Part shown: piece by piece, positions 17,193 to 27,362 of the stretch | Layout: every line of letters begins with the position of its first letter | Position numbering within the stretch: the first letter of the stretch is position 1 | From: Ammoniphilus resinae | GTDB taxonomy: Bacteria > Bacillota > Bacilli > Aneurinibacillales > RAOX-1 | Assembly: GCF_017873965.1 (NCBI RefSeq) | Contig: NZ_JAGGKT010000004.1 | Span: 124,001 to 188,000 of the forward strand | Direction of reading: 5' to 3' | DNA length: 64,000 bases | Program-made: the position numbers and the translations under genes | Notes under the pieces: generated by a model | Databases searched by the model: none | Told to the model about the DNA's origin: nothing | Seen by the model: the letters and a program-made list of their open reading frames with translations, nothing else

Positions 17193-17744
17193 TTGAAAAT
17201 TGGTTATGCTCGGGTTTCTACCCATGAACAGAATTTGGAAATGCAGATTGACGCTTTGAAACAATTCGGGTGTGAGGAGATTTTTACAGAAAAGGTGTCC
17301 GGTACAAAGGACGATCGGCCACAATTGGGAATAGCACTGAAGACCTTAAGGTCTGGTGATCTATTTGTTTGTTACAAATTAGATCGAATTGCTAGATCTA
17401 CTAAAAAATTAATCGAGATTTCTGAGACCTTAGAACAACGAAAGGTAGAGCTGGGCAGCTTACAGGACCACATTGATACAAGTACGGCAATTGGAAAGGC
17501 CATGTTTAAAATGTTGGCTGTTATCGCAGAGTTAGAGGCGGATATTATACGGGAAAGAACGTTAGCTGGATTGGCTTCGGCACGTGCAAGGGGAAGAAAG
17601 GGCGGCCGTCCCACAGTTGGTTCGAAACAAATTGAAAAGGCTGTGAAACTATACGAGTCGAAAACAGTTACACTGCGTGAAATTAAGGATATGACCGGAA
17701 TTTCACCGTCGACACTTTATAAGTACCTAAAGAAAGGAAACTAA
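17193..17744 (+). CDS. tnpR: Serine resolvase of TnA
   Basis: The 183-residue serine recombinase has the catalytic Ser9 in IGYARVSTHEQNL, the conserved arginines in KLDRIARS, an AELEADIIRERTLAG long helix near 110-130, and a C-terminal helix-turn-helix (TLREIKDMTGISPSTLYKYL). It resolves cointegrates at res. TTG 17193 follows AAGGATGA and gives the standard resolvase N terminus. It is 13 bp upstream of the transposase gene in the same direction, so both are likely co-transcribed and repressed by resolvase bound at res. Confidence 0.92.
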   Translation: MKIGYARVSTHEQNLEMQIDALKQFGCEEIFTEKVSGTKDDRPQLGIALKTLRSGDLFVCYKLDRIARSTKKLIEISETLEQRKVELGSLQDHIDTSTAIGKAMFKMLAVIAELEADIIRERTLAGLASARARGRKGGRPTVGSKQIEKAVKLYESKTVTLREIKDMTGISPSTLYKYLKKGN

Positions 17745-17757
17745 GGAGACAGTTGAA

Positions 17758-20724
17758 TTGGCATCCATTGAACGAACAGCCTATCCAAGATTTAAGAGAA
17801 ATCCAACCGTCAAAGAACTTCGTGATATTTACTCGGTAACTCCGGGTGAGAATCAATTCGCGCATCGTGTAGCTCGTGGATCTGTGCCCGTACTTAGTCT
17901 TTTGGTCTTGTTGAAGTCTTTCCAACGTCTAGGATACTTTCCTCGTCCAAAAGATATTCCGGTAGCAGTTATTAACCATATACGTAGCTGCTTAAATTTG
18001 CCTTTGGAAATAGAGCCGAATTTTCAGAGTAAAACACTATATCGTCATCAAAAGGCCATACGTGAGTATTTAAATGTTACTCCGTACGGCAAAGAGGCTT
18101 TGCATATAGCGACATCCGCGATCTATAAAGCTGCACAAGTAATGGACAATCCTGCTGACCTTATTAACGTTGCTATTGCTGAATTGATCAAAGAACAATA
18201 TGAACTGCCGGCCTTTAGTACACTGGATCGACTGGCCCGCCGGGTGAGAACACTCGTCAACTATCAATTATTTCACACGGTTCTCGCTCGTTTATCTAAT
18301 GAGGAAAAACATAAACTGGATGAATTATTGGAAACCTCTGATCAAAAACGAAAATCTGATTATCATTACCTTAAAGATTTGCCCAAAAGCCCATCTCTTT
18401 CTCATATGAAAGACCTTCAAACCAGATTATCTTGGTTAACGTCCTTCATCGTAGACCTGCAGCGTTTATTGGAAGATATCCCAAATTCAAAGATCAAACA
18501 TTTTTCTTCAGAAGCTAAGGCATTAGATGCTTCAGAAATAAAGGATTTTTCTCCTCCAAAGCGTTACATGTTGTTATTATGCATGATTCACCGATCACAG
18601 GTCACTACCATAGACAATTTGGTAGAGATGTTTATTAAAAGGATCAGAACCATCCACAAGAAAGGTAAAGAAGAATTGGAGCTGATTAGGGAACAGCACC
18701 GATCAAAGACTGAAAATCTTATTTCCATTTTAACCGAAGTCCTAGAAGCAACAAACATCCATGATGATGATGCTTCAGCTGGTAAAAAGGTAAAGGAATT
18801 AATTATGGCCAAGGGCGGTATTGATGCATTGAAGAGCGATTGTGAATCTGTTTCCACTTATAACGGGAATAATTATTTTCCGTTATTATGGAAGTTTTAT
18901 AAGAGCCATAGAAAATCTCTGTACCGCTTAGTAAAAATGATTGAAATCGATTCTACCACTCAAGATCGTTCTCTTGTCCTTGCTTTACAGTTTCTTCAGG
19001 ATCATGAAAACCGTAAGATCGAGTATTTTCAATCAGATTTGGATCTTTCTTTTGTTAACGAACAATGGAGAAATACCGTTTATGTAGGGAAAGACACGGG
19101 TTTGATCCATCGAAAACATCTCGAAATCTGTATCTTTTCCTATCTTGCTTCCGAATTTAAAACAGGTGATCTTTGTGTAAAAGGCTCAGAGAACTATGCA
19201 GATTATCGGGATCAACTACTTTCATGGAAAGAATGCGAACCGATGGTGATTGATTATTGCGAAGAGCTGGGTTTTCCATCATCATCTACAGATTTTGTTC
19301 ACCAACTAAAACACTGGTTAACTGAGACGGCAGAAACGGTGAATTTGAATTACCCAGATAACGGACAGGTATTGATTAACGAAGCTGGGGAACCAGTTCT
19401 AAAGCGACTAGTACGGAGGGATTCTTCTTCATCAAGTAAGGAGTTAGAGTCTACTATTGTTCAACGGTTACCGGAACGAAACATTATCGACGTATTAGGT
19501 AATGTGGAACACTGGACTCGATGGACAAGGCACTTTGGTCCGTTATCGGGATCAGATCCTAAACTCGAACAGGCAACAGAACGATATGTCATTACTTCTT
19601 TTGGATATGGGTGCAACCTGGGTCCCGCACAGACCTCTAAACATATGAAGAATGCCGTAACGCCGCATATGATTTCTTTTGTTAATCGTCGCCATATTTC
19701 CGCCCAAAAGATCGATCAAGCTATTCGGGATATTTTAAATCATTACAACCAATTCAGTCTGCCCAAACTTTGGGGAGATGGTACCACTGCTGCCGCTGAC
19801 GGTACAAAGTATGACTTATATGAGGAAAATTTAATATCTGAATACCATATTCGTTATGGTGGTTATGGCGGAATTGCTTATCACCATGTTTCGGATAATT
19901 ATATTGCATTATTTAGTCATTTCATACCCTGTGGGGTTTGGGAAGCCGTGTACATTATTGATGGACTACTCAAAAATCAATCTGATATACAGCCAGATAC
20001 CTTACATGCCGATACACAAGGTCAATCAACACCTGTTTTCGCTCTATCTTATCTCCTTGGAATCAACCTGATGCCTCGGATTCGCAACTGGAAGGACCTG
20101 AAGTTCTTTCGTCCTTATAAAAATGCTCGTTATAAACATATTGATCCGCTATTTAGTGACGTGATTGACTGGGATCTACTTGAGACACACTGGCAGGATC
20201 TGATGCAGGTCGTCTTATCGATCAAAGCCGGTAAAGTCCTCCCTTCAACTCTACTCAGGAAGTTGAGTAATGAAAGTAAAAAAAATCGCTTATATCAAGC
20301 ATTTAGAGAGCTGGGTCGAGTGGTCAGAACCGTGTTTTTGCTAAGATATATCTCTGACATTAAATTAAGAGAGCAAATAACCGCAAGTACAAACAAAGTG
20401 GAAGCCTATAACGGGTTCTCCAAATGGTTTTTCTTTGGTGGAGATGGCGTTATTTCTGAAAATGATCCGGAAGAACAGGAAAAGCGTATTAAATACAATG
20501 ATCTCGTAGCTAACGCTGTGATTTTCCAAAACGTAGTTGATATGACGATGATCTTGTGGGAATTGATAAACGAAGGATATAACTTCTCACGAGAAGATCT
20601 AGTCATGCTCAGTCCCTATCTTACCAGACATATTAAGCGATTTGGTGAATATGTACTTGATTTGGAAAATGTACCCCCACCAATAGAAGAGGGTCACAGG
20701 TTGGAAATAATATCCACGCTGTGA
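17758..20724 (+). CDS. tnpA: Tn3-family transposase of TnA
   Basis: The 988-residue transposase has an N-terminal DUF4158-type region and a C-terminal Tn3 DDE domain. Asp681 lies in AAADGTKYD, Asp752 in LHADTQGQS and Glu882 in NKVEAYNGFSKW, consistent with an intact triad. TTG 17758 follows AAGGAG at good spacing. Length is normal for the family. The last 30 bp of the gene already lie in the transposon-end hairpin (GGGTCACAG). A truncated paralogue with the same C-terminal 290 residues lies at 27363. Confidence 0.93.
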   Translation: MASIERTAYPRFKRNPTVKELRDIYSVTPGENQFAHRVARGSVPVLSLLVLLKSFQRLGYFPRPKDIPVAVINHIRSCLNLPLEIEPNFQSKTLYRHQKAIREYLNVTPYGKEALHIATSAIYKAAQVMDNPADLINVAIAELIKEQYELPAFSTLDRLARRVRTLVNYQLFHTVLARLSNEEKHKLDELLETSDQKRKSDYHYLKDLPKSPSLSHMKDLQTRLSWLTSFIVDLQRLLEDIPNSKIKHFSSEAKALDASEIKDFSPPKRYMLLLCMIHRSQVTTIDNLVEMFIKRIRTIHKKGKEELELIREQHRSKTENLISILTEVLEATNIHDDDASAGKKVKELIMAKGGIDALKSDCESVSTYNGNNYFPLLWKFYKSHRKSLYRLVKMIEIDSTTQDRSLVLALQFLQDHENRKIEYFQSDLDLSFVNEQWRNTVYVGKDTGLIHRKHLEICIFSYLASEFKTGDLCVKGSENYADYRDQLLSWKECEPMVIDYCEELGFPSSSTDFVHQLKHWLTETAETVNLNYPDNGQVLINEAGEPVLKRLVRRDSSSSSKELESTIVQRLPERNIIDVLGNVEHWTRWTRHFGPLSGSDPKLEQATERYVITSFGYGCNLGPAQTSKHMKNAVTPHMISFVNRRHISAQKIDQAIRDILNHYNQFSLPKLWGDGTTAAADGTKYDLYEENLISEYHIRYGGYGGIAYHHVSDNYIALFSHFIPCGVWEAVYIIDGLLKNQSDIQPDTLHADTQGQSTPVFALSYLLGINLMPRIRNWKDLKFFRPYKNARYKHIDPLFSDVIDWDLLETHWQDLMQVVLSIKAGKVLPSTLLRKLSNESKKNRLYQAFRELGRVVRTVFLLRYISDIKLREQITASTNKVEAYNGFSKWFFFGGDGVISENDPEEQEKRIKYNDLVANAVIFQNVVDMTMILWELINEGYNFSREDLVMLSPYLTRHIKRFGEYVLDLENVPPPIEEGHRLEIISTL

Positions 20725-20755
20725 CCCATTTTTACACGTATCTCGGCTGAACCCC
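20718..20755 (-). repeat. TnA right terminal inverted repeat
   Basis: Read on the minus strand from 20755 it begins GGGGTTCAGCCGAGATACGT, matching the left end. The flanking inner sequence GGGTCACAG...CTGTGACCC forms a hairpin (from about 20692). Confidence 0.9.
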
Positions 20756-21624
20756 TACATCTGCTAAAGCAGGGCGGTAAGGAATTTAATTTGAATTATT
20801 TTCGTGAGTTGAAAAATGGACAACTTCGAATGCTGCTCTTGGACGAGAAAATTTCCAAAAAAGGCATCCGTCAACTCGTCAACACCTTGCTGACAGACCC
20901 TGCTATTTCTCAACGTCTTTATCTGGTTATCGTGACTGGAGATGTTAATGATTACATCAATAATCAGCTAACGAAGCAACCAGATTTGGATTACTTTCTT
21001 TATCTCATGTTCAAGCACTATGAAAAGCAAGGTGATATCAATATCGTAAATCTCCATCAATTTATGAAAAAGCTATACTCTCCCTACGCTGATCCCGTCT
21101 TGCCCATATTTAAAGCAAACCATGATAATTTTTCCTATGAAGGTACAGCATTATTTAAAGATGATCGACTCATCAGTTCCATTCAGAAAAGGAAAGACGA
21201 GATATTCCAGTTAATCAGTAACAACTACTATCTTAAAACCCTGGAGATTCCATCCTTATCCGTATCTCTGGGTAAAGTCCGGTCAAAGGTTGAAATGGCA
21301 ATGAATCATGACTATTCCACCCTTACGATGACAGTCAAACTAGAAGGCAGGATTGAGGAATATATCGGAGAAAAAAATATACTGGATTACAATCAATTAG
21401 CTGATCTCAAGAAAGATATCATATCGTACTTAGAAGCTCAGTCGAGGGACTTGTTAAAGAATCTTCAGAAATCGAAAGTGGATCCCTTACAAATTGGGAC
21501 ACTAACCCTTACCCCTTTTTCAAGACCAATGAGTGAACAAGAATGGTTTCAACATTGGGAAAAAATGCAGATTAAAGTAGTTTATGAGCTTGACATCCAA
21601 CCATTGACAAAAGTAATAGGATGA
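20756..21624 (+). pseudogene. 3' part of a Ger(x)C spore germination lipoprotein gene, cut by TnA
   Basis: About 288 codons encode the C-terminal part of a Ger(x)C protein (GerAC/GerKC class), a lipoprotein of the nutrient germinant receptor. It has LYLMFKHYEKQGDINIVNLH and EGTALFKDDRLISSI, the conserved EGTAvFk-dklvG motif of the family, and ends in TPFSRPMSEQEWFQHWEKM. The signal peptide, lipobox and first 80-100 residues are absent. The reading frame runs straight into the TnA right end at 20755, so the gene is beheaded. A TTG at 20791 could start translation but gives a protein without export signal. The 5' part is not on the other side of TnA. Confidence 0.75.
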
Positions 21625-21812
21625 GTTAGTCCACTAATTGCGCATAACTGCCCAAAAGGAGTCATAAGCATGTGGCTCCTTAACTATCGTTCACCGTCGT
21701 AGAACAACTTTTTATTTGACCTGATATATTTCAATAACGAAGCCTTTGAATGACACTAGAAATGAGTATAGGCTGAAGATAACTAAATAGGAGTAAATGG
21801 GTGCCCTTTTCT

Positions 21813-23410
21813 TCACTCTGCTGTAGTTAATGGGAAAGTGATATCGACGCTAGTCCCCTTTCCTAACTCACTATGAAATTCCATTTCTCCCCTATGTTCC
21901 TTGACAATTTTAGAACAAACCATTAATCCTAAACCGGTACCCTTTTCTTTTAGAGAATAGAACGGTTGACCTAGATAAGGAATTCTTTCTGGCTCTATTC
22001 CTTCCCCTTGATCCGTGATAGAGATATTTATTTCATTAGAATTTTGACGGTAAATACTAATTCTAACTATGCCCCCGTTCGGCATAGCCTCTATCGCGTT
22101 TTTTAACAAGTTTATAAATACTTGTTTAATTTGATTTGCTTCACAAAACAATAGGGCAAATCAGGCTCGATTTCCGTGATGATTTCAATATCGTTCATAA
22201 TAGCTTGAGAATTAATAAGTGGTAAAACTTGTTCCAGCAGCGACTTCAGGTCATTGTGTTGAAAATGCACCAAATGAGGCTTGGCCAACATAAGAAACTC
22301 GTTTGTGATCAACTCGATTCGCTCCAGTTCCGAATACATGAGGTCCGCATACATGGGATTTGGAAAATCAGCCTTCAAAAACTGCAAGAAACCTTTTAGC
22401 GTGGTTAATGGATTCCTTATTTCGTGGGCAACTCCTGACGCAAGTTCCCCCACTATTGATAGTTTTTCCGATTTGATCAAAAGTTTCTCTTCTTGTTTTC
22501 GTTCTGAAATATCACGACTAATAATTACTAAACCTTCAATAGAAGAATTTCTTTTATATATTGGCATAATGTTTGCCTCTACATATACCCAATCTCCTAT
22601 TTTGTTCCGAACTCGACATTCGACTTTGGCAGCTTGTTTTCTTTCCAACGCATCAACCACCATTAATTGGTTATCCGGATGAACCGTTTTGATTAGTTGG
22701 CCCTCACCATTTAGGTCATTTAACCTATATCCTAAGTACTTTTCGCAGGATGGTGAACAATAAGTAACCCTCATTTGTTCATTTAGGACAAGTATGAAAT
22801 CCGAAGTGTTTTCTGCAATCATACGATACTTTGATTCAAATAAGCTTACTCGACGAAGATATGATAGTAGATAAAAACCTATTCCTCCGCCTATCCAAAT
22901 AGCTAGGATATAATCTCTATACAGGGATAAAATGTTGACGGACTTGTCCTGAATAGTGATGACATAAGCAATATAGAGATTTGTTATGCTTACTACTGTT
23001 AACATCAACAACATCTTAATCCAATTTCTGAGTTTAAATATTGTAATAAAAGCACAAAATCCAGCAGTAACAAAAAGGGTCAACTGAACAAGTAATAATT
23101 GTATATGAAATTCATCATATATCAGCAATCTTCCGAGATATACGATAATAGTAGCAATTAACGCAGAAGCCCAACCACCATATAAGACTGCAAACACAAT
23201 GGGTAAATAACGTAAATCTATGTAGATCCCAGTAGAAATTGGAAAATGAAATTATAGTAATAACAGACCTACAATACCGTTTGCAATACCATAATAGATA
23301 CGTTCCTTTATGCTGGAATAAATCGAGAGGTTTATATCCTTAAAAAGTTGATGGATAACAAAATACGCACAAACAAGAATGGTGATATTGATGAATAGTT
23401 CGCGAATCAT
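21813..23410 (-). pseudogene. KinB-like sporulation histidine kinase gene, inactivated twice
   Basis: The minus-strand gene starts at ATG 23410 (MIRELFINITILVCAYF). It encodes a multi-pass membrane sensor resembling the 5TM-LYT fold, a PAS domain (CSPSCEKYLGYRLNDLNG), a dimerisation box (SGVAHEIRNPLTTLKGFLQF, with the phospho-accepting His) and a HATPase domain (NLLKNAIEAMPNGG; GTGLGL). An in-frame TAA at 23252-23254 (codon 53) interrupts the membrane region. A frameshift near 22140-22150 separates PYCFVKQ from CEANQIKQVFINLL. Orphan kinases of this layout feed the sporulation phosphorelay in Bacillus. Its position beside gerC and TnB suggests it was passenger DNA of a sporulation-gene-bearing transposon (inference). 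Confidence 0.75.
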
Positions 23411-23592
23411 TTATAATAACCTCTTTGTAAGATAGTGACCAAACAATACTAATAGTATAATAATTTTAAAAAGAATGTACACTAAATAAGACAATTTATC
23501 ATATGATTCCGATATGTATCAAATAATACCAATTTTATGTCCCATCATAAGCACCATTTATTGAGGATAACTGCCATTTAGCTTAATAAAAT

Positions 23593-24171
23593 TTAATTAT
23601 TTTCCAGTTCTGATAATCGCCTATACAAAGCTGATCTTGAGACATTCGTTATTTCACAAATTTGCTTTACAGTCATTTTGCCTTCACGATAAAGCTTTAC
23701 TGCATAGTTAATCCCGGCATGTTTATGGTGATACTTCTTGACTCTTCCTCGATATTTCCCTTCCTTCTTAGCAAGGTCAATTCCCTCACGTTGACGCATA
23801 CGAATGAGATCTCGTTCCAGTTGATTTACTCCACCCATTACGGTCATAAGAAATTGACTATAAGGATTCTCTTCGGATAGATCAAGCCACGAGTCTTTTA
23901 AAGATTTTAGATTGGCTTTTTTCTGCTTTATGTAATCGACCAGTTCGAATAAATCTCTTGTACTTCTGGTAATGCGAGTAAGGTCAGATACATAGATGAT
24001 GTCATCTTCTCGTAACTCCTTTAACATTTTCTGCAATTCAGGTCTATCCTGTGTTGCTCCAGATTCTTTTTCTTCAAAAATAACATCCATTCCAACTTCA
24101 TTTAGCTGCTGAAGCTGTCTAGCTGGGTTCTGATCCAACGAACTGACCCGAATATAACCGATTTTCCGCAT
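23593..24171 (-). CDS. tnpR: Serine resolvase of TnB
   Basis: The 192-residue serine recombinase has Ser in IGYIRVSSLDQNPARQLQQL, arginines in DLTRITRSTRDLF, the helix ERDLIRMRQREGIDLAKKEG, and a C-terminal HTH (VKQICEITNVSRSALYRRL). I choose ATG 24171, seven bases after GAGGTGAG; the longer frame from 24210 adds an unrelated MSHKTCF leader. It is divergent from tnpA, with the probable res/promoter in the 145-bp gap. Confidence 0.9.
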   Translation of the reverse strand: MRKIGYIRVSSLDQNPARQLQQLNEVGMDVIFEEKESGATQDRPELQKMLKELREDDIIYVSDLTRITRSTRDLFELVDYIKQKKANLKSLKDSWLDLSEENPYSQFLMTVMGGVNQLERDLIRMRQREGIDLAKKEGKYRGRVKKYHHKHAGINYAVKLYREGKMTVKQICEITNVSRSALYRRLSELENN

Positions 24172-24246
24172 ATTCTCACCTCTATTTTTGAAACAAGTCT
24201 TATGGGACACTCTTAAGTAGCATTCTACCAGTATTTAATAGTTATT

Positions 24247-24269
24247 CCAATAGAGTATACTCTATTGAT
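24247..24269. promoter_or_regulatory. Palindrome in the TnB tnpR-tnpA gap, candidate res subsite
   Basis: CCAATAGAGTATACTCTATT (from 24247) continues to GGAT-like arms; CAATAGAGTATACTCTATTG is a perfect 20-bp dyad. It lies midway between the divergent resolvase and transposase genes, where a resolvase crossover and repression site is expected. Confidence 0.55.
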
Positions 24270-24316
24270 ATGATTATGGTAGTTTTTAATTTTGGATGCA
24301 TCTGGGGGAACTCAAC

Positions 24317-27265
24317 TTGAGGGGAAAAGAACTGCTTACAGAAGAAGAAAGGATAGCACTTATGTCTATTCATTCGGACATTAGTGACAAAGAAATTGGA
24401 ATCTACTATACGCTAACAGATACGGATGTGGATTTTATAAAGCAACATCGCCGAGGTCATAATCGATTAGGAGTAGCCGTACAACTGTCTGTCCTTCGTT
24501 ATCCGGGATGGTCGTTATCTAACATCAGAGAAGTACCAAAACAAGTGCTTGGCTACATCGCAAAACAAATTCAGGTGCGCCCGGAAGAATTTACTCTTTA
24601 TGCGCAACGTGAGGCAACTCGTAAAGAGCATTTAGAGGAGATCCGCCAGTTGTATGGGTATCGCAACTTTAGCATTCGCGGATACCGGGCTTTATCTCAA
24701 TTTATACTTGAAGCGGCTATGGAGAATGGAAAAACTGATTACCTTATTCATCTAGCTATCAACGAGCTACGTAAGCAAAAGATTATATTGCCAGCCATGA
24801 CAACCATTGAAAGGTTCGTATGGGAATCTCGTCGTAGAGCAGAAGAAAGGATCTTTAAAAGCATTACTTCTTCCATCTCTGAAGTGCAAAGTCAGCAGTT
24901 AGACGAAACGTTAGATGTAAGTGATGAATATAAAAAAACGCCACTGGCTTGGTTGAGGGAAGTCCCCGGTCAATCTTCCCCAGAGGCATTTTTAAAGGTC
25001 GTTCAACGTCTAGAATATATACGGGACATGAAATTACAAATTGATTTTGAGAGGATTCATCCAAACCGACTTTTACAATTGTCTCGTTTAGGATCGAAGT
25101 ACGAACCACGATCATTCCGCAGATTTAATCAGGACAAGAAGTATGCCATTCTATCCCTTTACCTTTTAAATTTAAGTCAGGATTTAATTGATCAAGCCTT
25201 TGAAATTCATGATCGACAAATCCTTTTATTGTTATCCAAGGGAAGAAAAGCGCAAGAGGAAATGCAAAAAATGAATGGAAAAGCACTCAATGAAAAAGTG
25301 GTTCATTTTGCAGATTTGGGTGCTGCTCTCATCCGGGCAAAGCAAGAAGGTATTGACCCCTTTGAAGCATTAGAGTCTGTCATGTCATGGGAGAAATTAG
25401 TGAGTTCGATTGAAGAAGCCAAACAGTTATCTCGACCCATTGATTATGACTATCTGGATTTACTTGAAAATCGCTTTACGCATTTACGTAAATATACTCC
25501 GACCCTATTGAATGCATTGGAATTTAAATCAACCAGATCAGCCGACCCCTTATTGAAAGCCATTCATACCATTAAAGACATGAATGATAACGGAAAGAGA
25601 AAAGTACCTGAAGGTGCTCCATTAGATTTTGTTCCTAATCGTTGGCAGAAGCATGTATATGATGAAGATGGTAGTATTAACCGCCATTATTATGAAATGG
25701 CAGTTTTAACAGAATTACGGAATTTAGTACGCTCAGGTAATGTATCGATTGTCGGAAGCAGACAATTTAAGGATTTTGAAGAATATTTAGTACCTACAGA
25801 GAAATGGAAGCAAGATAAATCCAGAATAAAACTTTCTGTGGGTTTATCTGCCGAGGATTATTTAAGGGAAAGAATGGATGCGTTGTCAACACGCCTCCAT
25901 TGGGTTTCTGATAACATCACTCAACTAGAAGGTGTAGATCTTGAAGACGGGAAAATTCATGTTAGTCGCTTAGAGAAGGATGTTCCAGAGGATGCCAAAG
26001 AGTACAGTTTATCGCTCTATCAGTTATTACCTCGTATTAAATTAAACGATCTTTTAATGGAAGTAGCTAGTTGGACTGGATTTGATCAAGAATTGATTCA
26101 CGCATCTACTAATAAACCACCAAATGAAGAAGAAAAGCCGATTCTTATGGCAAGTATTATGGCAATGGGGACCAACATTGGTCTGACGAAAATGGCGGAT
26201 GCAACTCCGGGTATTTCTTACCGACAGATGGCGAATGCCGTTGAATGGAGACTTTATGAGGATGCCATGAATAAAGCTCAAGCCGTGCTAGTTAACTTCC
26301 ATCATCAATTAGCACTCTCGTCTTATTGGGGGAATGGAACTACCTCATCCTCTGATGGGATGCGTGTTCAAATCGGTGTATCATCTTTACACGCAGATGC
26401 TAACCCTCATTACGGAACGGGAAAAGGAGCTACCATCTATCGCTTTGTTAGTGATCAGTTCTCAAGTTTCTACACCAAAGTGATAAACACCAATGCAAGA
26501 GATGCCGTTCATGTCATAGATGGATTACTGCATCACGAGACAGATTTAAAAATAGAGGAACATTACACGGACACGGCTGGTTATACGGATCAAGTCTTTG
26601 GGCTAACTCACTTACTAGGATTTCGGTTTGCACCGAGATTAAGGGAGTTAGCGGATTCTAAACTGTACGTATTTGATAAAGCAAAGGAGTTTCCAAACAT
26701 CGAAAAGTTATTTCGAGGGAAAATCAATTCAAAGGTTATTCGAGAAAATTATGATGATGTACTGCGCCTTGCTCATTCTATCCGGGAAGGAACGGTATCG
26801 GCATCTTTAATCATGGAGAAATTAGGTTCCTATTCTAGACAAAATAGCTTGGCAACAGCTCTACGAGAGATGGGACGTATTGAAAAGACTATTTTCCTGT
26901 TAGATTATATTTCGAATGAATCATTAAGAAGGAGAATCCAACGTGGTTTGAATAAAGGAGAGCATATGAACGCTCTAGCTAGAGCTATCTTTTTTGGCAA
27001 ACACGGTGAATTTCGGGAACGTGCACTTCAAGATCAATTACAAAGAGCGAGTGCATTAAATATCCTTATTAATGCCATCAGTATTTGGAACACGGTTTAT
27101 CTCTCCAAAGCATTAAAATACAAGAAGGAAGAGGGAGATTATAAAGAAGAATTTCTTGGACATTTATCACCGCTTGGATGGGGGCATGTTAATTTCTTGG
27201 GTGAATACTCTTTTAAAGTTAACCATTTAAATTCGTTAGACTCATTACGTCCTCTTAGAATATAG
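24317..27265 (+). CDS. tnpA: Tn3-family transposase of TnB
   Basis: The roughly 982-residue Tn3-type transposase belongs to a different lineage from TnA. The N terminus RGKELLTEEERIALMSI matches the usual start of the family, which favours TTG 24317 (GGGGGAA eight bases upstream) over ATG 24296. The DDE domain shows Asp in TSSSDGMRVQ, Asp in YTDTAGYTDQVFG and Glu in GLNKGEHMNALARAIFFG. A weak terminator hairpin and the right terminal repeat follow directly. Intact and of normal length. Confidence 0.92.
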   Translation: MRGKELLTEEERIALMSIHSDISDKEIGIYYTLTDTDVDFIKQHRRGHNRLGVAVQLSVLRYPGWSLSNIREVPKQVLGYIAKQIQVRPEEFTLYAQREATRKEHLEEIRQLYGYRNFSIRGYRALSQFILEAAMENGKTDYLIHLAINELRKQKIILPAMTTIERFVWESRRRAEERIFKSITSSISEVQSQQLDETLDVSDEYKKTPLAWLREVPGQSSPEAFLKVVQRLEYIRDMKLQIDFERIHPNRLLQLSRLGSKYEPRSFRRFNQDKKYAILSLYLLNLSQDLIDQAFEIHDRQILLLLSKGRKAQEEMQKMNGKALNEKVVHFADLGAALIRAKQEGIDPFEALESVMSWEKLVSSIEEAKQLSRPIDYDYLDLLENRFTHLRKYTPTLLNALEFKSTRSADPLLKAIHTIKDMNDNGKRKVPEGAPLDFVPNRWQKHVYDEDGSINRHYYEMAVLTELRNLVRSGNVSIVGSRQFKDFEEYLVPTEKWKQDKSRIKLSVGLSAEDYLRERMDALSTRLHWVSDNITQLEGVDLEDGKIHVSRLEKDVPEDAKEYSLSLYQLLPRIKLNDLLMEVASWTGFDQELIHASTNKPPNEEEKPILMASIMAMGTNIGLTKMADATPGISYRQMANAVEWRLYEDAMNKAQAVLVNFHHQLALSSYWGNGTTSSSDGMRVQIGVSSLHADANPHYGTGKGATIYRFVSDQFSSFYTKVINTNARDAVHVIDGLLHHETDLKIEEHYTDTAGYTDQVFGLTHLLGFRFAPRLRELADSKLYVFDKAKEFPNIEKLFRGKINSKVIRENYDDVLRLAHSIREGTVSASLIMEKLGSYSRQNSLATALREMGRIEKTIFLLDYISNESLRRRIQRGLNKGEHMNALARAIFFGKHGEFRERALQDQLQRASALNILINAISIWNTVYLSKALKYKKEEGDYKEEFLGHLSPLGWGHVNFLGEYSFKVNHLNSLDSLRPLRI

Positions 27266-27270
27266 AAATA

Positions 27271-27308
27271 AGACCCGATTTTCCTTAGCGTTGGAATTTC
27301 GGGTTTTA
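27271..27308 (+). terminator. Hairpin after TnB tnpA
   Basis: ACCCGATTTTCC and GGAATTTCGGGT form a stem with two mismatches, followed by TTTT. The segment CTTAGCGTTGGAATTTCGGG also resembles the inner part of the terminal repeat (CTTAGCGTACGATTTTCGCG), so it may be a secondary transposase-binding site. Confidence 0.5.
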
Positions 27309-27324
27309 CACTTCCAAAAACTGT

Positions 27325-27362
27325 CTTAGCGTACGATTTTCGCGTTTTGTCGGCGGGACCCC
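27325..27362 (-). repeat. TnB right terminal inverted repeat
   Basis: Read on the minus strand from 27362 it starts GGGGTCCCGCCGACAAAACG and ends near ACGCTAAG, the canonical layout of Tn3-family 38-bp repeats (GGGG...ACG-TAAG). Confidence 0.85.

Larger units (their letters stand above)
14259..20755 (+). mobile_element. TnA: complete Tn3-family transposon with a sporulation-regulator passenger block
   Basis: The element is bounded by 38-bp terminal inverted repeats starting GGGGTTCAGCCGAGATACGT, identical for the first 34 bases. It carries a serine resolvase and Tn3-type transposase on the plus strand, a res-like region upstream of them, and a minus-strand passenger block (AbrB, Sda-like, membrane protein, AbrB, DUF3231). 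Flanks are TAAAG on the left and TACAT on the right, so the 5-bp target duplication expected of the family is absent. This implies post-insertion rearrangement or recombination between two copies; a second, truncated copy lies at 27363-28326. Confidence 0.85.
23593..27362. mobile_element. TnB: Tn3-family transposon, left end not found
   Basis: A divergent serine resolvase (minus) and Tn3-type transposase (plus) with a palindrome between them end at a 38-bp terminal repeat, 27325-27362, whose outer edge is GGGGTCCCGCCGACAAAACG read inward. The matching left repeat is absent from the DNA between TnA and the resolvase. TnB interrupts a second TnA-type transposase gene exactly at 27363, so it once inserted there. 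Its left end was probably removed when TnA arrived or recombined. The gerC and kinase remnants may be its former passengers. Confidence 0.7.
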
